A DNA stretch of 64,000 bases from an uncultured Hyphomonas sp. (GTDB lineage Bacteria; Pseudomonadota; Alphaproteobacteria; Caulobacterales; Hyphomonadaceae): assembly GCF_963678195.1 (NCBI RefSeq), contig NZ_OY782759.1:2852001-2916000 (forward strand), in the 5' to 3' direction. The position numbers and the translations under genes were made by a program. This document shows, one piece after another, positions 18,748-27,912 of this stretch. The stretch's first letter is position 1. The number at the start of each line of letters is the position of its first letter. Under the pieces are notes generated by a model, which ran no database searches, was not told the DNA's origin, and saw only the letters and a program-made list of their open reading frames with translations.

Positions 18748-18765
18748 GCTTACGTTCACGTAAAC
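18748..18765. promoter_or_regulatory. candidate MerR operator before the beta-oxidation operon
   Basis: GCTTACGTTCACGTAAAC, an imperfect palindrome around TTACGT-TC-ACGTAA. It shares GCTTACG-N3-ACGT-N-AAC with the site in front of the MerR gene (21290-21313). MerR regulators of acyl-CoA degradation genes (LiuR type) use ACGT-containing palindromes; assignment here is inference from position and similarity. Confidence 0.6.
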
Positions 18766-18912
18766 TTGTAGCGGGCCGGTCAGATTTTTCCCAGACCTTC
18801 CCCAGCGTCAGAGATGCGGACATTCAGGGAAAATTTTGCCGCAGGGCGCGATCGGGAGTGTAGCACACTCCCGTGACTGCCCTGAGACATTTCAAAAAAG
18901 GAAAGATTCACC

Positions 18913-20694
18913 TCAGAAGGCGTCGGCTTCCAGATCCATCAGAGGCGCCGCACCCGTCTTCACTTTCGCGAGATGCGCGGCACCATCCGGCAGAAGGCGC
19001 TCAACGAAGTACCGGCCCGTTGCCAGTTTTTGCTCGTAGAACGGCTCTTTGCCTTTGTGCTCCAGAGAAACCTTGGCCATCTGCGCCCACATGTAAGCCA
19101 GGGCGGTCAGGCCGAACAGGTGCAGATAGTCATGGCTGGATGCGCCGGCATTGTTGAAATCCGACATACCATTCTGCATCAGCCACATCGTGCCTTCCTG
19201 CAGCTCGCCCTTGATGGACTGAAGCCCTTCGACAAACAGCGCCAGGTCTTCATTGTCTTCGTTCGCCGCGACGAACTCATCAATGTCAGAGAAGAAGGAG
19301 AACACGGCCCGCCCGCCATTGGCGGCGAGCTTGCGGCCAACAAGGTCCAGCGCCTGAACGCCATTCGTGCCTTCATAGATCGTGGTGATCCGGCAATCGC
19401 GCACGATCTGCTCCATGCCCCACTCCCGGGTGAAGCCAGAGCCGCCATGCAGCTGCAGCGCCCAGTTGGCACACTCATAGCCCTTGTGCGTGAGGTAGGC
19501 TTTCACAACCGGCGTCAGCAGCGCCATATAGTCCGAAGACTTCTCGCGCACGCCCTCATCCTGCGCCTTGTGCTGGAGATCTGCCTGGAAGGCCGTCCAG
19601 TAGGTGAAACAGCGCGCACCCTCGATGAAGGCTTTCTGATCCATCAGCATGCGTCGCACATCCGGGTGCACGATGATCGGGTCAGCCGCCTGGTCTGGCG
19701 ACTTGGCACCCGTCAGGGAACGGCCCTGCAAACGATCGCGCGCAAAGTCTGCTGCGTTCTGGTAGGCGAGTTCGGCCTGCGACAGGCCCTGCAGACCGAC
19801 GCCCAGACGCGCCTCGTTCATCATCACGAACATGGTGCGCATACCTTTATGCTCCTCACCGACGAGGAACCCGGTCGCGCCGTCATAGTTCATGACGCAG
19901 GTCGCGTTGCCATGGATACCCATTTTCTCTTCGAGGCCACCACAGGAACAGGCATTGCGCTCACCGATGGAGCCATCCTCGCCAACCATGTATTTCGGCA
20001 CCAGGAACAGAGAGATGCCTTTGATCCCTTCCGGGCCGCCTTCGATGCGCGCCAGGACGAGGTGAATGATGTTGTCGGTAAGGTCCTGTTCCCCACCTGA
20101 AATCCAGATCTTCTGACCGGTGATCTTATAAGTGCCGTCCGGCTGGGGCACGGCCTTGGTCTTGATCAGACCGAGATCGGTGCCGCACTGCGGCTCGGTC
20201 AGGTTCATCGTGCCGGCCCATTCAGCCGATGCCATTTTCGGACCGTACTTGGCCTTCAGTTCGTCGGAGCCGCCGGCCATCAGCGCCTGGAAGGCGCCAT
20301 GCGTGAGCCCCGGATACATGCCGAACGCCATGTTCGAAGAGGAGACCATTTCCGTCCACGCAATGTTCACCACGTGCGGCAGGCCCTGCCCGCCCATTTC
20401 CGGATCCACGGAAAGAAGCGGCCATCCGCCTTCAACCAGCTGCTTGTAGGCATCCGGGAAACCATCCGGTGTTTTCACACTTGCATCATCGCTACGCACA
20501 CACCCCTGACGGTCGCCGACAGCATTCAGCGGGTGAAGCACCTCCTTGGCGAACTTGCCGCCCTCCTCAAGAATCGCGCTGACCAGATCGGGTGTCACTT
20601 CCTCGAAACCGGGCAGGTTCGAATAATTCTGGATCTGAAGCACTTCCTGAAGAATGAAGCGCATATCGCGGATCGGGGCGTCATAACGAGGCAT
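18913..20694 (-). CDS. long acyl-CoA dehydrogenase with C-terminal extension
   Basis: 593 residues, about 200 longer than standard acyl-CoA dehydrogenases. The start MPRYDAPIRDMRFILQEVL is typical of the subfamily with an N-terminal helical cap and a C-terminal four-helix extension. Core marks: GTMNLTEPQCGTDLGLIKTKAV, YKITGQKIWISGGEQDLTDNIIHLVLAR, LHGGSGFTREWGMEQIVRDCRITTIYEGTNGVQALDLVGRK. The last 130 residues (FVAANEDNEDLALFVEGLQS onwards) are the extension. It follows merR by 96 bp on the same strand and is probably cotranscribed with it. Confidence 0.93.
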   Translation of the reverse strand: MPRYDAPIRDMRFILQEVLQIQNYSNLPGFEEVTPDLVSAILEEGGKFAKEVLHPLNAVGDRQGCVRSDDASVKTPDGFPDAYKQLVEGGWPLLSVDPEMGGQGLPHVVNIAWTEMVSSSNMAFGMYPGLTHGAFQALMAGGSDELKAKYGPKMASAEWAGTMNLTEPQCGTDLGLIKTKAVPQPDGTYKITGQKIWISGGEQDLTDNIIHLVLARIEGGPEGIKGISLFLVPKYMVGEDGSIGERNACSCGGLEEKMGIHGNATCVMNYDGATGFLVGEEHKGMRTMFVMMNEARLGVGLQGLSQAELAYQNAADFARDRLQGRSLTGAKSPDQAADPIIVHPDVRRMLMDQKAFIEGARCFTYWTAFQADLQHKAQDEGVREKSSDYMALLTPVVKAYLTHKGYECANWALQLHGGSGFTREWGMEQIVRDCRITTIYEGTNGVQALDLVGRKLAANGGRAVFSFFSDIDEFVAANEDNEDLALFVEGLQSIKGELQEGTMWLMQNGMSDFNNAGASSHDYLHLFGLTALAYMWAQMAKVSLEHKGKEPFYEQKLATGRYFVERLLPDGAAHLAKVKTGAAPLMDLEADAF

Positions 20695-20790
20695 CGTACA
20701 TGTCCTTTAATACGTGAAGGGCGACTACCACTTTCGTAGCGCGCCCTTCTGGAAAGGTCTTTCTAATATAGCGGAAACCCGCCTTACAGA

Positions 20791-21270
20791 TCAGACTTCG
20801 TCAAGCTGGCGTCGTGCCACAGCCTCATAAGCGGCAGCCTGGCGCTTGCCTTCCTCGCTCGGACCGACCTGATCGACCAGGCCTTCCAGCCAGACGATGC
20901 CTTTGCGGAGTTCGCCGAGCGCGGTGTCGATGTCTTCGCGCTGGATCTCCAGCTCTTTCACCTGCTTGCGGAACTTCTCCAGCATCATGCGCGTCTGCGC
21001 CCGCTTGCCATCATTCAGCGCGTAGAGATCAAGGATCTCGCGAATATCAGCCAGCGGCAAACCAAGACGCTTCAGGCGGACAATGATTGTCAGCCGGGCA
21101 CGGTCACGGTTCGAGTAGACTCGCATCATGCCGTCACGCGCCGGGTGCAGCATGTCTTTGTCTTCATAGAAACGCAGAGCTCGCGGCGTCACCCCGAACT
21201 CCCGGGCGAGTTCAGAGATCGTGTAGGTGCGGGAATCTGCAGCGGAAATCGAGGGATGCTTGTGTGACAT
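20791..21270 (-). CDS. MerR-family transcriptional regulator (LiuR-like)
   Basis: 159 residues. N-terminal winged HTH (about 15-85): YTISELAREFGVTPRALRFYEDKDML, then RVYSNRDRARLTIIVRLKRLGLPLADIREILDLY, followed by a dimerising coiled coil (EKFRKQVKELEIQREDIDTAL). No metal-binding Cys in the C-terminal part, so it is not a metal sensor; the ADIREILDLY and coil pattern match MerR regulators of fatty-acid and branched-chain amino-acid degradation. Candidate operators precede both its own gene and the beta-oxidation operon; it is likely the local regulator of both. Divergent from the podJ-like gene. Confidence 0.88.
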   Translation of the reverse strand: MSHKHPSISAADSRTYTISELAREFGVTPRALRFYEDKDMLHPARDGMMRVYSNRDRARLTIIVRLKRLGLPLADIREILDLYALNDGKRAQTRMMLEKFRKQVKELEIQREDIDTALGELRKGIVWLEGLVDQVGPSEEGKRQAAAYEAVARRQLDEV

Positions 21271-21289
21271 AAGGTCAACTTAGATCAAA

Positions 21290-21313
21290 GCTTACGCGAA
21301 CGTCAACGTAAGC
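21290..21313. promoter_or_regulatory. candidate MerR autoregulatory operator
   Basis: Perfect 7-bp inverted arms GCTTACG / CGTAAGC separated by 10 bp containing ACGT. It lies 20 bp upstream of the merR start. 16 of its first 20 positions match the operator candidate at 18748. Confidence 0.6.
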
Positions 21314-21350
21314 CGCGAATAAATTTTGCGCCACAGCAGGGCTCAAAGCC

Positions 21351-21394
21351 GATTAATCGGAAATTACCCCACAGTTATCAGATTAATCGGAAAT
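21351..21394. repeat. direct repeat of GATTAATCGGAAAT, 30 bp period
   Basis: Two exact copies of GATTAATCGGAAAT begin at 21351 and 21381, one turn-multiple apart (30 bp). The first is part of the 12-bp palindrome CCGATTAATCGG. They lie in the divergent region between merR and podJ, just upstream of the CtrA box, and look like a tandem operator for an unidentified factor. Confidence 0.6.
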
Positions 21395-21402
21395 CTTTAC
21401 CT

Positions 21403-21417
21403 TTAACCTCCCCTTAA
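21403..21417. promoter_or_regulatory. full CtrA box upstream of podJ-like gene
   Basis: TTAACCTCCCCTTAA matches TTAA-N7-TTAA exactly, about 90 bp before the podJ-like start. CtrA is the cell-cycle master regulator in Caulobacterales. Regulation of this gene by CtrA is inferred from the motif. Confidence 0.7.
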
Positions 21418-21507
21418 GACGGCACCTGCCATCAAACACTGGGAAAATGAACAAAACTGCCCGTTTCATTAACCGGAACGGGTGGGTTGGCTGTCAGGAG
21501 TATGGGG

Positions 21508-24500
21508 ATGAGTCAGTCAGGCACAGGCGCCGCGAAAGGGATCGACCAGCGCGCCCGCGAAGCCGCCAGAGAGGCCGCTCGTTCGGAAGGCCTGACGCTG
21601 GGCGAGTACCTTGATCGGCTGATGAAGGCCCCTACCGGCGGCCCTCAACCGAATGAAGTGCCCGCTCCGTCGGACGCACACCGCCCCCGTCCGGATTCCA
21701 AAGATGAATTGCTGGAACGGCTGACCCGCCGGATCGAAGCCACCGAAGCCCGTTCGGCCATGGCCATTACCAGCATGGATCACACGATCCACGATCTGGT
21801 CGGCCGGTTGGAAGACACCCAGCAAACCACCGCGGCAATTGCGGGTCATGTCGAAGGTGTGATCGACCAGCTGCGGGAAACTCATGACGCCCTGAAACAA
21901 AAGGTGCGCCGGCTGGAAGAAGACGACTCCCAGCAGGAAAATCTGGAAGCACTCAAGGCGCTTGAAAGTGCGCTCGGCAAACTCGCCAGCCATGTGTACG
22001 AAGAAAACGAGCTGGCAGAGCAGGAAACGCAGGCCATCAAAGGCCGTGTCGAATCCGGCTTCATGGACATCATCGAACGTGTCGAATCCATGGAGACGCG
22101 CGTTGAGAGCAGCCGGACGGAAACCGCCGAACAGATCAAACAGGGCGTGGAGCAAGCCGCCCTCCACGCTGCCGGGGTCGCGCGCCAGGTTTCTGAACGT
22201 GTGGATGGGCTCGAAACCGAGGTGCACGAGCGCCTCGCTGCGCTGAGCGACCGCGAAGAGCGCCTAGAAGCGACCGAAACGCGCGTGGAAGCTATCGAAA
22301 CAGACGTATCGAGCGCGCTCGACTCGCTCGATATGCGCTTCGACCAGATCCAGAACAGGCTGACGCGCGCGGAAACCACAACCGATTCTGCGCTCAAGAA
22401 CCTCGAATCAACGATGTCCGGCCTCGACGAACGGATCGGTGACGTGGCCAGCAAGATGGATCCTGATCTTGCCGACCGCCTGCGCAGCGAATTTGAGTCC
22501 CGCCTGGAAGACATGATGTCCTCCGTCCGCGAGACGGTGGATTCGGTCCGCCAGGAACTGGCAGAAGAGATCGCGCGCACAGCAACGAACGCCGATGAAG
22601 AGGCGATCGCTGAAATGAAAGACACGCTCGGCGGCATGCAGGAGCGGCTGGAAGCCAGCGAGGAACGCCAGGCAGGCGCAATCGAGAAAGTGTCGGAACA
22701 GGTCGGCGCCCTCAACGACACTTTCGATACCCGTCTGCGTGAGGTCGAAGAACGCAGCGACGCCGCTGCCGGTGAAGCGGTTCGTGAGGAAATCGAACGC
22801 CTGGGCAAAACTGTCAGCGACAGAATCGATGAGCTGGCCGAGGATCTGACCCAACGCGTCAACGACAGTGAGTCGCGCAGTGCCGAGGCGATCGAACAGA
22901 TCGGCGACCAGGTTGCCGCTGCCACCAACCGCCTGCAGACCCGTCAGAACGAAGCGATCAAAACGCTTGCTGAGCAGGTTGACGAGAACCGCCGCAAAGC
23001 AGACGAGCGCCTGTCCGATGCCCTGGCAGGTGTGACCGAACGCCTGGAACAGATGCAGTCGCAGGCGAACGAGTCGCTCTCCCCTGTTCAGAAAGCCATT
23101 GCGATGCTGGCCTCCCGGTTGGACAGCCTGGAGGATGACACTCAGTCGACCGGCGGCCCTGTCGACCTGGATGCCGTTCCGGCAAGCCTGGCAAACGTCG
23201 ATGACGATCCGTTGTCGGACAGTCAATTCGAGGCCTTTGAAGATGCCGAAAATCTCGACACCTTCGAGGACTTCGACACATTCAATGCGTTTGCAGACCT
23301 GGAGACGGCAGACGAACCAGACGCCGATGTCGCCCCAGTGGTCACGCTGCCTGAGGCTGCAGAAGCAGCTCCTGACGCTCAGCCTGCTGCAGAACCTCCT
23401 TCCGATACGTCTGAAGACGCCATGGGCGTTGCATTCGAAGATGACGCTGAGTACTCGCTTCCGACCGAAGAGGAAGACGACGCCGAAACCTTCGAGGCGG
23501 GCATCGAGTCCTGGAATGCCGAACCGGAACAGGACGTACAGCACGAAACGGCTGACTCTTTTGACGACGATTTTGATGCCATCCGCGCTGCCGTCGAAGG
23601 GCTGAGCTTTGCGACTCAGGAAGCAGAAGCCAAACCCGAGGCGACTGCGGCGGCCGATGAAGCAGGCACAGACGAGGCCGGCTTTGAGGACGAGCTCGAC
23701 CTGCTTGCGGAAGAAGGCGATGATGATTTCATCGACCCGCTGGAGGCTCTGGCCGGATTGGAAGATCTCGACGAGGCACACACCGAAGCGCGCGAATCCG
23801 ACATCTTCGACGATGAGGAATTCGAAGCGCTGGACCTGCCGTCTGCCGACGCGCCTGAGCTGGAACCTGTGGCTGCTGCGGACGCAGAAACCGAGGTTGA
23901 AGACGACAAGGAACTCGACGCTGACACCGCGGACTATCTGACCCGCGCGCGTAAAGCCGCCATGGCGGCCAGCTTCGGCAAGAGCAACATGCAGACTGTC
24001 GGTGCTTCAGGACGTCCCGTGGTCCGTATGACATCCGGTGGCGGGGTCAGCCGCATGCCCCTGATTGCTGCTGCATCTGCCGTCGCCGTCGCCGGTGTCG
24101 CGGCTGGCGGTTATCTCTACATCCGAGGCAAACAGGACGCGCCGGTGCAGGCCGCACCGGCAAGCACTTACGTAGATCCGGGCGCGACCGAGATAGCCGA
24201 ACCTGCCTCCGACATGACGGCGCCCGTGGCACCTGTGGATGAGGCATCCGTCACGGACATGGAAGAAGACCTGTTCGGCGAGCCAGACACACCCGCCGGT
24301 CCGGCTCAATACGCCCCGGTTCCCCCTGTTGTGACCGTGCAGGCCTCGGCCGCCGCCGGAAACTATATCGCCCAGTACCAGCTGGCGCAGGAAAAGCTGA
24401 CGGCCGGTGACTATGCCGATGGCGCCGCCCTCATGCGCAAAGCCGCCCAGAAAGGCCTGCCGATTGCCCAATACGCGCTCGCCAAGCTGCATGAGCGTGG

Positions 24501-25128
24501 AACCGGCGTTCCGAAGGATCTCTCGCTCGCGCGGGAATGGACGGAAAAGGCCGCCATGGGCGGGAACGTGAAAGCGATGCACGATCTTGCCGTCTTCATG
24601 GCCGAGGGCGAAGGCGGTGAACAGACCTATGCTGGTGCTGTGGAGTGGTTCCGCAAAGGCGCCGAATATGGCGTGGTCGACAGCCAGTACAATCTCGGCG
24701 TCCTTTATCAGCAAGGCCTCGGCATCAGCCCGAACCTGACCGAATCCCTGTTCTGGTTCGACGTTGCCAATCGCAATGGCGATGGCGGCGCACCGGCCAA
24801 GATCGCGCAACTTATGGAACGCGTTTCACCGGAAGCTGCTGCACAGGCCCGCAGCCGGGCGGCCAGCTGGCAACCCGCTACGGCAAACGCGATTGCCAAT
24901 GGCCGCTTCGGTGCCCAGCCATGGAATTTGGGTAACCCGCTCCAGATCCAGGCCATCCAGAAGGCGCTGAATGCCCTGGGCTACGCCGCCGGCACACCGG
25001 ACGGCATCATGGGGAATGGAACAGCGACCGCGATCCGTGAATATCAGATCTCCAACAACCTGCCCGTTACCGGCACGGTCACCGAAGATCTGATCGATAC
25101 GCTGAACGCTGGCGCAACGGCCAGCTGA
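21508..25128 (+). CDS. podJ: PodJ-like polar organelle localization protein
   Basis: 1206 residues. In Caulobacter PodJ organises pole identity, recruiting pili and histidine-kinase partners at the new pole. Architecture matches PodJ: an N-terminal GIDQRAREAAREAARSEGLTLGEYLDRLM patch (residues about 8-40), a very long coiled coil (about 70-560), an acidic disordered linker (about 560-820), one transmembrane helix (about 849-868, PLIAAASAVAVAGVAAGGYL), periplasmic Sel1 repeats (about 950-1100, ALAKLHERGTGVPKDLSLAR and similar) and a C-terminal peptidoglycan-binding domain (about 1140-1200, LQIQAIQKALNALGY). The ATG at 21508 is preferred: AGGAG ends 7 bases upstream. A CtrA box and GATTAATC repeats precede it. 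Confidence 0.85.
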   Translation: MSQSGTGAAKGIDQRAREAAREAARSEGLTLGEYLDRLMKAPTGGPQPNEVPAPSDAHRPRPDSKDELLERLTRRIEATEARSAMAITSMDHTIHDLVGRLEDTQQTTAAIAGHVEGVIDQLRETHDALKQKVRRLEEDDSQQENLEALKALESALGKLASHVYEENELAEQETQAIKGRVESGFMDIIERVESMETRVESSRTETAEQIKQGVEQAALHAAGVARQVSERVDGLETEVHERLAALSDREERLEATETRVEAIETDVSSALDSLDMRFDQIQNRLTRAETTTDSALKNLESTMSGLDERIGDVASKMDPDLADRLRSEFESRLEDMMSSVRETVDSVRQELAEEIARTATNADEEAIAEMKDTLGGMQERLEASEERQAGAIEKVSEQVGALNDTFDTRLREVEERSDAAAGEAVREEIERLGKTVSDRIDELAEDLTQRVNDSESRSAEAIEQIGDQVAAATNRLQTRQNEAIKTLAEQVDENRRKADERLSDALAGVTERLEQMQSQANESLSPVQKAIAMLASRLDSLEDDTQSTGGPVDLDAVPASLANVDDDPLSDSQFEAFEDAENLDTFEDFDTFNAFADLETADEPDADVAPVVTLPEAAEAAPDAQPAAEPPSDTSEDAMGVAFEDDAEYSLPTEEEDDAETFEAGIESWNAEPEQDVQHETADSFDDDFDAIRAAVEGLSFATQEAEAKPEATAAADEAGTDEAGFEDELDLLAEEGDDDFIDPLEALAGLEDLDEAHTEARESDIFDDEEFEALDLPSADAPELEPVAAADAETEVEDDKELDADTADYLTRARKAAMAASFGKSNMQTVGASGRPVVRMTSGGGVSRMPLIAAASAVAVAGVAAGGYLYIRGKQDAPVQAAPASTYVDPGATEIAEPASDMTAPVAPVDEASVTDMEEDLFGEPDTPAGPAQYAPVPPVVTVQASAAAGNYIAQYQLAQEKLTAGDYADGAALMRKAAQKGLPIAQYALAKLHERGTGVPKDLSLAREWTEKAAMGGNVKAMHDLAVFMAEGEGGEQTYAGAVEWFRKGAEYGVVDSQYNLGVLYQQGLGISPNLTESLFWFDVANRNGDGGAPAKIAQLMERVSPEAAAQARSRAASWQPATANAIANGRFGAQPWNLGNPLQIQAIQKALNALGYAAGTPDGIMGNGTATAIREYQISNNLPVTGTVTEDLIDTLNAGATAS

Positions 25129-25140
25129 TCCTGCCCGCCC

Positions 25141-26412
25141 TTACGGCTTCACATAGGCGTAGGGGCGGTCTTCCTTGTCGAGCGTCAGATACCGGTCACG
25201 CAGTTCCGTCTGCCGTGAACGCATTTCCTGCGGCTCACCATCAATGAACACAGCGTCGGCATTGGTGGTGACTTCCAGAGGGTCGCCATCCCACGCCACG
25301 ACATCGGCATGTACGCCTGGCGCAAGAATGCCGTAGCCGGACAGACCGTAGATCTCTGCCGGTGTCACGGTGAGCGCCTTCATGGCATCGTCCCAGTCCA
25401 TGCCATTCGCCACCGCATTGCCGGCAATCTGTGTCATGAGACGGGCCAGATGTGTGGAGTCATCAAGATTGACGATCGCAACCGGAACGCCCGCTGCATC
25501 GAGACGGGCTGCATTTTCCTGCGTTGCGGCAAGCTGCGAGAAGCTGGCTGGAAGGTTGGCAAAGCCGTCGACAATAACGGGAATGTTGAGCTCGGCGAGT
25601 CGATCTGCGACACGCCAGCCTTCGTCCGCCCCCAGGATCGCGAACTTCAAATTCCGGTTTGATTCTGCGAGGTCCATCACGGCGTTCAGGTCCGTGGCGC
25701 TGCGGGCATCGATCAGAATCAGCTGACGCCCGCGTGCTGCCGGAGCAAGCGCCTCAGCATCGCGGCGTGAGAGGACATCGCCTTCCCCGCCTGCAAGATA
25801 GCGCGCCGGATAGGCCCGGGCATCATCGAAGGCAGCCCGCAGTTGCGCCCAGGCCGCCGGGCGCGAGCCGCCTGCCAACCCTGCCCCGCCTTCACCGAGC
25901 GTGATGAAAGTGAAAGCTTTTCCTTCCAGGTCTGTATCCTGAGCACCACTTGTGTCCGCAATGAAGCCCTGACCCGCAAACAGGTTTGTCGATGGCTGCG
26001 GCGCAACTGCCACACGCGTCACCCCGCCGATGCGGCTGACATCCACCGCCGTGTCATCCGGATTGAAACCATCCGCGGCATTCAGAGATGCAGAAAAACC
26101 GGACATGGCCGCCACGGCGTCATTGGTCGAATCCTCGGCGTCCACTTCGATAATGCCGGTTCTTGAAAAGGCCGAGATCAGTCCGGGGGTTACCCATTCC
26201 GCGCTGATCACCTCAGCGCCTTCAGGCTTGGCCATCGTCGACGGACCGACTGCCATGATCGTGCCGTTGCGAATGACAACGATCCCGTTCTCGATTGTAC
26301 CGGCATCGGTGCCCGTCCAGACTTTCTTGCCTTCGATCACATAGGTATCTGCCGAAGCGCCAAACGCTGCTACAGCGGCGATTGCCGCACCTGCCATCAG
26401 GTTGCGGATCAT
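25141..26412 (-). CDS. secreted amidohydrolase-family protein lacking metal ligands
   Basis: 423 residues with signal peptide MIRNLMAGAAIAAVAAFGASA-DT. The beta-sandwich and TIM-barrel outline follows amidohydrolases (VIEGKKVWTGTDAGTIENGIVVIRNGTIMAVG ... WVTPGLISAFSRTGIIEV ... GILAPGVHADVVAWDGDPLEV). However, the HxH that normally follows GLID is replaced by SAFSR, and the later His positions are also absent (AILGADEGWRVAD; IVNLDDSTH). It is therefore probably not catalytic by the usual metal mechanism. It overlaps the preceding gene by 4 bp (ATGA), so the two proteins are likely made together and may form a complex. Confidence 0.85.
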   Translation of the reverse strand: MIRNLMAGAAIAAVAAFGASADTYVIEGKKVWTGTDAGTIENGIVVIRNGTIMAVGPSTMAKPEGAEVISAEWVTPGLISAFSRTGIIEVDAEDSTNDAVAAMSGFSASLNAADGFNPDDTAVDVSRIGGVTRVAVAPQPSTNLFAGQGFIADTSGAQDTDLEGKAFTFITLGEGGAGLAGGSRPAAWAQLRAAFDDARAYPARYLAGGEGDVLSRRDAEALAPAARGRQLILIDARSATDLNAVMDLAESNRNLKFAILGADEGWRVADRLAELNIPVIVDGFANLPASFSQLAATQENAARLDAAGVPVAIVNLDDSTHLARLMTQIAGNAVANGMDWDDAMKALTVTPAEIYGLSGYGILAPGVHADVVAWDGDPLEVTTNADAVFIDGEPQEMRSRQTELRDRYLTLDKEDRPYAYVKP

Positions 26413-27830
26413 TTCATGTCTCCTTCGCCAGGCTGGCCGAGTTCGAAATCCCGCACGGGACGCGCGGCATTGTCAGTGCGGTCATACATCAACGCACCAT
26501 CGATATAGACCTGATCGGCCTTGGTGTAGACGCTGAACGGATTGCCGGACCAGATGACCACATCGGCCATTTTTCCCGGCTTAAGGGAGCCAGTGCGCGC
26601 ATCGATACCGAGCGACTTGGCCGGGTTCAGCGACAGCCATTCCCAGGCCTCTTCGATGGGTATGTCTATGCCCACCTTTTTGCCGTCGGCCCACGCCTTG
26701 GCGGCTTCCTGATTGAGGCGCTGAATACCGATGTCGCTGTCGGAATGCACAATCGCGCAGGCGCCGGCATTGTGGACCATGGGAATATTTTCCGGGATGC
26801 CGTCATAGGCTTCCATCTTGAAGCCCCACCAGTCTGCCCACATGGAGGAACAGGCCCCATAGTCCGCCAGCTTGTCAGCGATCTTGTAGCTCTCGACAGC
26901 ATGGTGGAAGGCGGTGACCTTGTAGCCAAACTCCTTCGACAGATCCATGATCTGCGCCATCTCGTCGGCGCGGTAGCAATGCATGTGGACCAGGATTTCG
27001 CCTGCCAGAACACCGGCCAGCGTATCCAGTTCGAGGTCCCGGCCCGGCATCTCTCCGCCTTCGGCAGAGTACTTGTCCCACTTGCGCTTGTACTCGGCGG
27101 CCTTGATCCAGGCCGCCCGGTACCCGGCCATATTACCCATGCGGGAAAACGGTGCCCCGCCCGGAATGCTGCCATTGCCATACCCGTAGACCCGTTTCGG
27201 GTTTTCCCCGCAGGCCATTTTCAGCGTGTAAGGGGCGGCAGGGAATTTCATGCCCTGCACGGTACGCGCCGGGACATTCTTCAGCGTGATGCCACGGCCG
27301 CCAAACAGGTTGGCGCTGCCCGGAAGAACCTGCAGCGAGGTGACGCCGCCTGCCAGCGCCCGGTCAAACCCCGGATCCTGCGGCCAGATGCCATGCTCAA
27401 CCCAGACTTCAGCAGTCACCGGACCGGAAATCTCGTTGCCGTCCTGATGAGCCGAAACCGAAGGAGACGGATAGGCGCCGAGGTGGCTGTGATTGTCGAT
27501 GATCCCCGGGGTGACCCAACGGCCGGACGCATCAATGACCACCGCGCCTTCAGGTGCTTCAAGGTCTGCGCCGATAGCAGAAATCTTACCGTCCTGAAGG
27601 AGGAGGCTACCATCCTCGATCTTCGCGCCTTCCCCATCCAGGATGGTGGCGTTCGTGATCAGCACAGGCGCATTGGGAAACGCCTTGTAGGTCGATGGAT
27701 AGGGATCCGGATCGAACGGTTCATTTGGCGTAAATGGCTTGATTGCCGGTTCGCCATTGTCACCGCTACCGCCGCATGCGGCAAGAAATATGGCCGCAGC
27801 AGCAAGCGCAGCCCAGTTCCGTCTGATCAT
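26409..27830 (-). CDS. secreted amidohydrolase lipoprotein (imidazolonepropionase-like)
   Basis: 473 residues. The start at 27830 gives a lipoprotein signal MIRRNWAALAAAAIFLAACGG, with GAGGA just upstream. The metal-binding motif is intact: VTPGIIDNHSHLGAYP (HxH), HMHCYRADEMAQI, VTAFHHAVESYKIAD and ACAIVHSDSDIGIQR provide the later His and Asp ligands. C-terminal GSLKPGKMADVVIWSGNPFSVYTKADQVYIDG is the second half of the composite beta domain. Substrate unknown; related periplasmic enzymes act on peptides or N-acyl amino acids. Cotranscribed with the degenerate paralogue at 25141. Confidence 0.9.
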   Translation of the reverse strand: MIRRNWAALAAAAIFLAACGGSGDNGEPAIKPFTPNEPFDPDPYPSTYKAFPNAPVLITNATILDGEGAKIEDGSLLLQDGKISAIGADLEAPEGAVVIDASGRWVTPGIIDNHSHLGAYPSPSVSAHQDGNEISGPVTAEVWVEHGIWPQDPGFDRALAGGVTSLQVLPGSANLFGGRGITLKNVPARTVQGMKFPAAPYTLKMACGENPKRVYGYGNGSIPGGAPFSRMGNMAGYRAAWIKAAEYKRKWDKYSAEGGEMPGRDLELDTLAGVLAGEILVHMHCYRADEMAQIMDLSKEFGYKVTAFHHAVESYKIADKLADYGACSSMWADWWGFKMEAYDGIPENIPMVHNAGACAIVHSDSDIGIQRLNQEAAKAWADGKKVGIDIPIEEAWEWLSLNPAKSLGIDARTGSLKPGKMADVVIWSGNPFSVYTKADQVYIDGALMYDRTDNAARPVRDFELGQPGEGDMK

Positions 27831-27912
27831 GATTCCTCGCCCCGGTTTTTCCCGTTTCGTACCTGTCACATAGAGCGCGGATCAGGCAGCGCCGCAAGGC
27901 GCGAGGCCGGAT

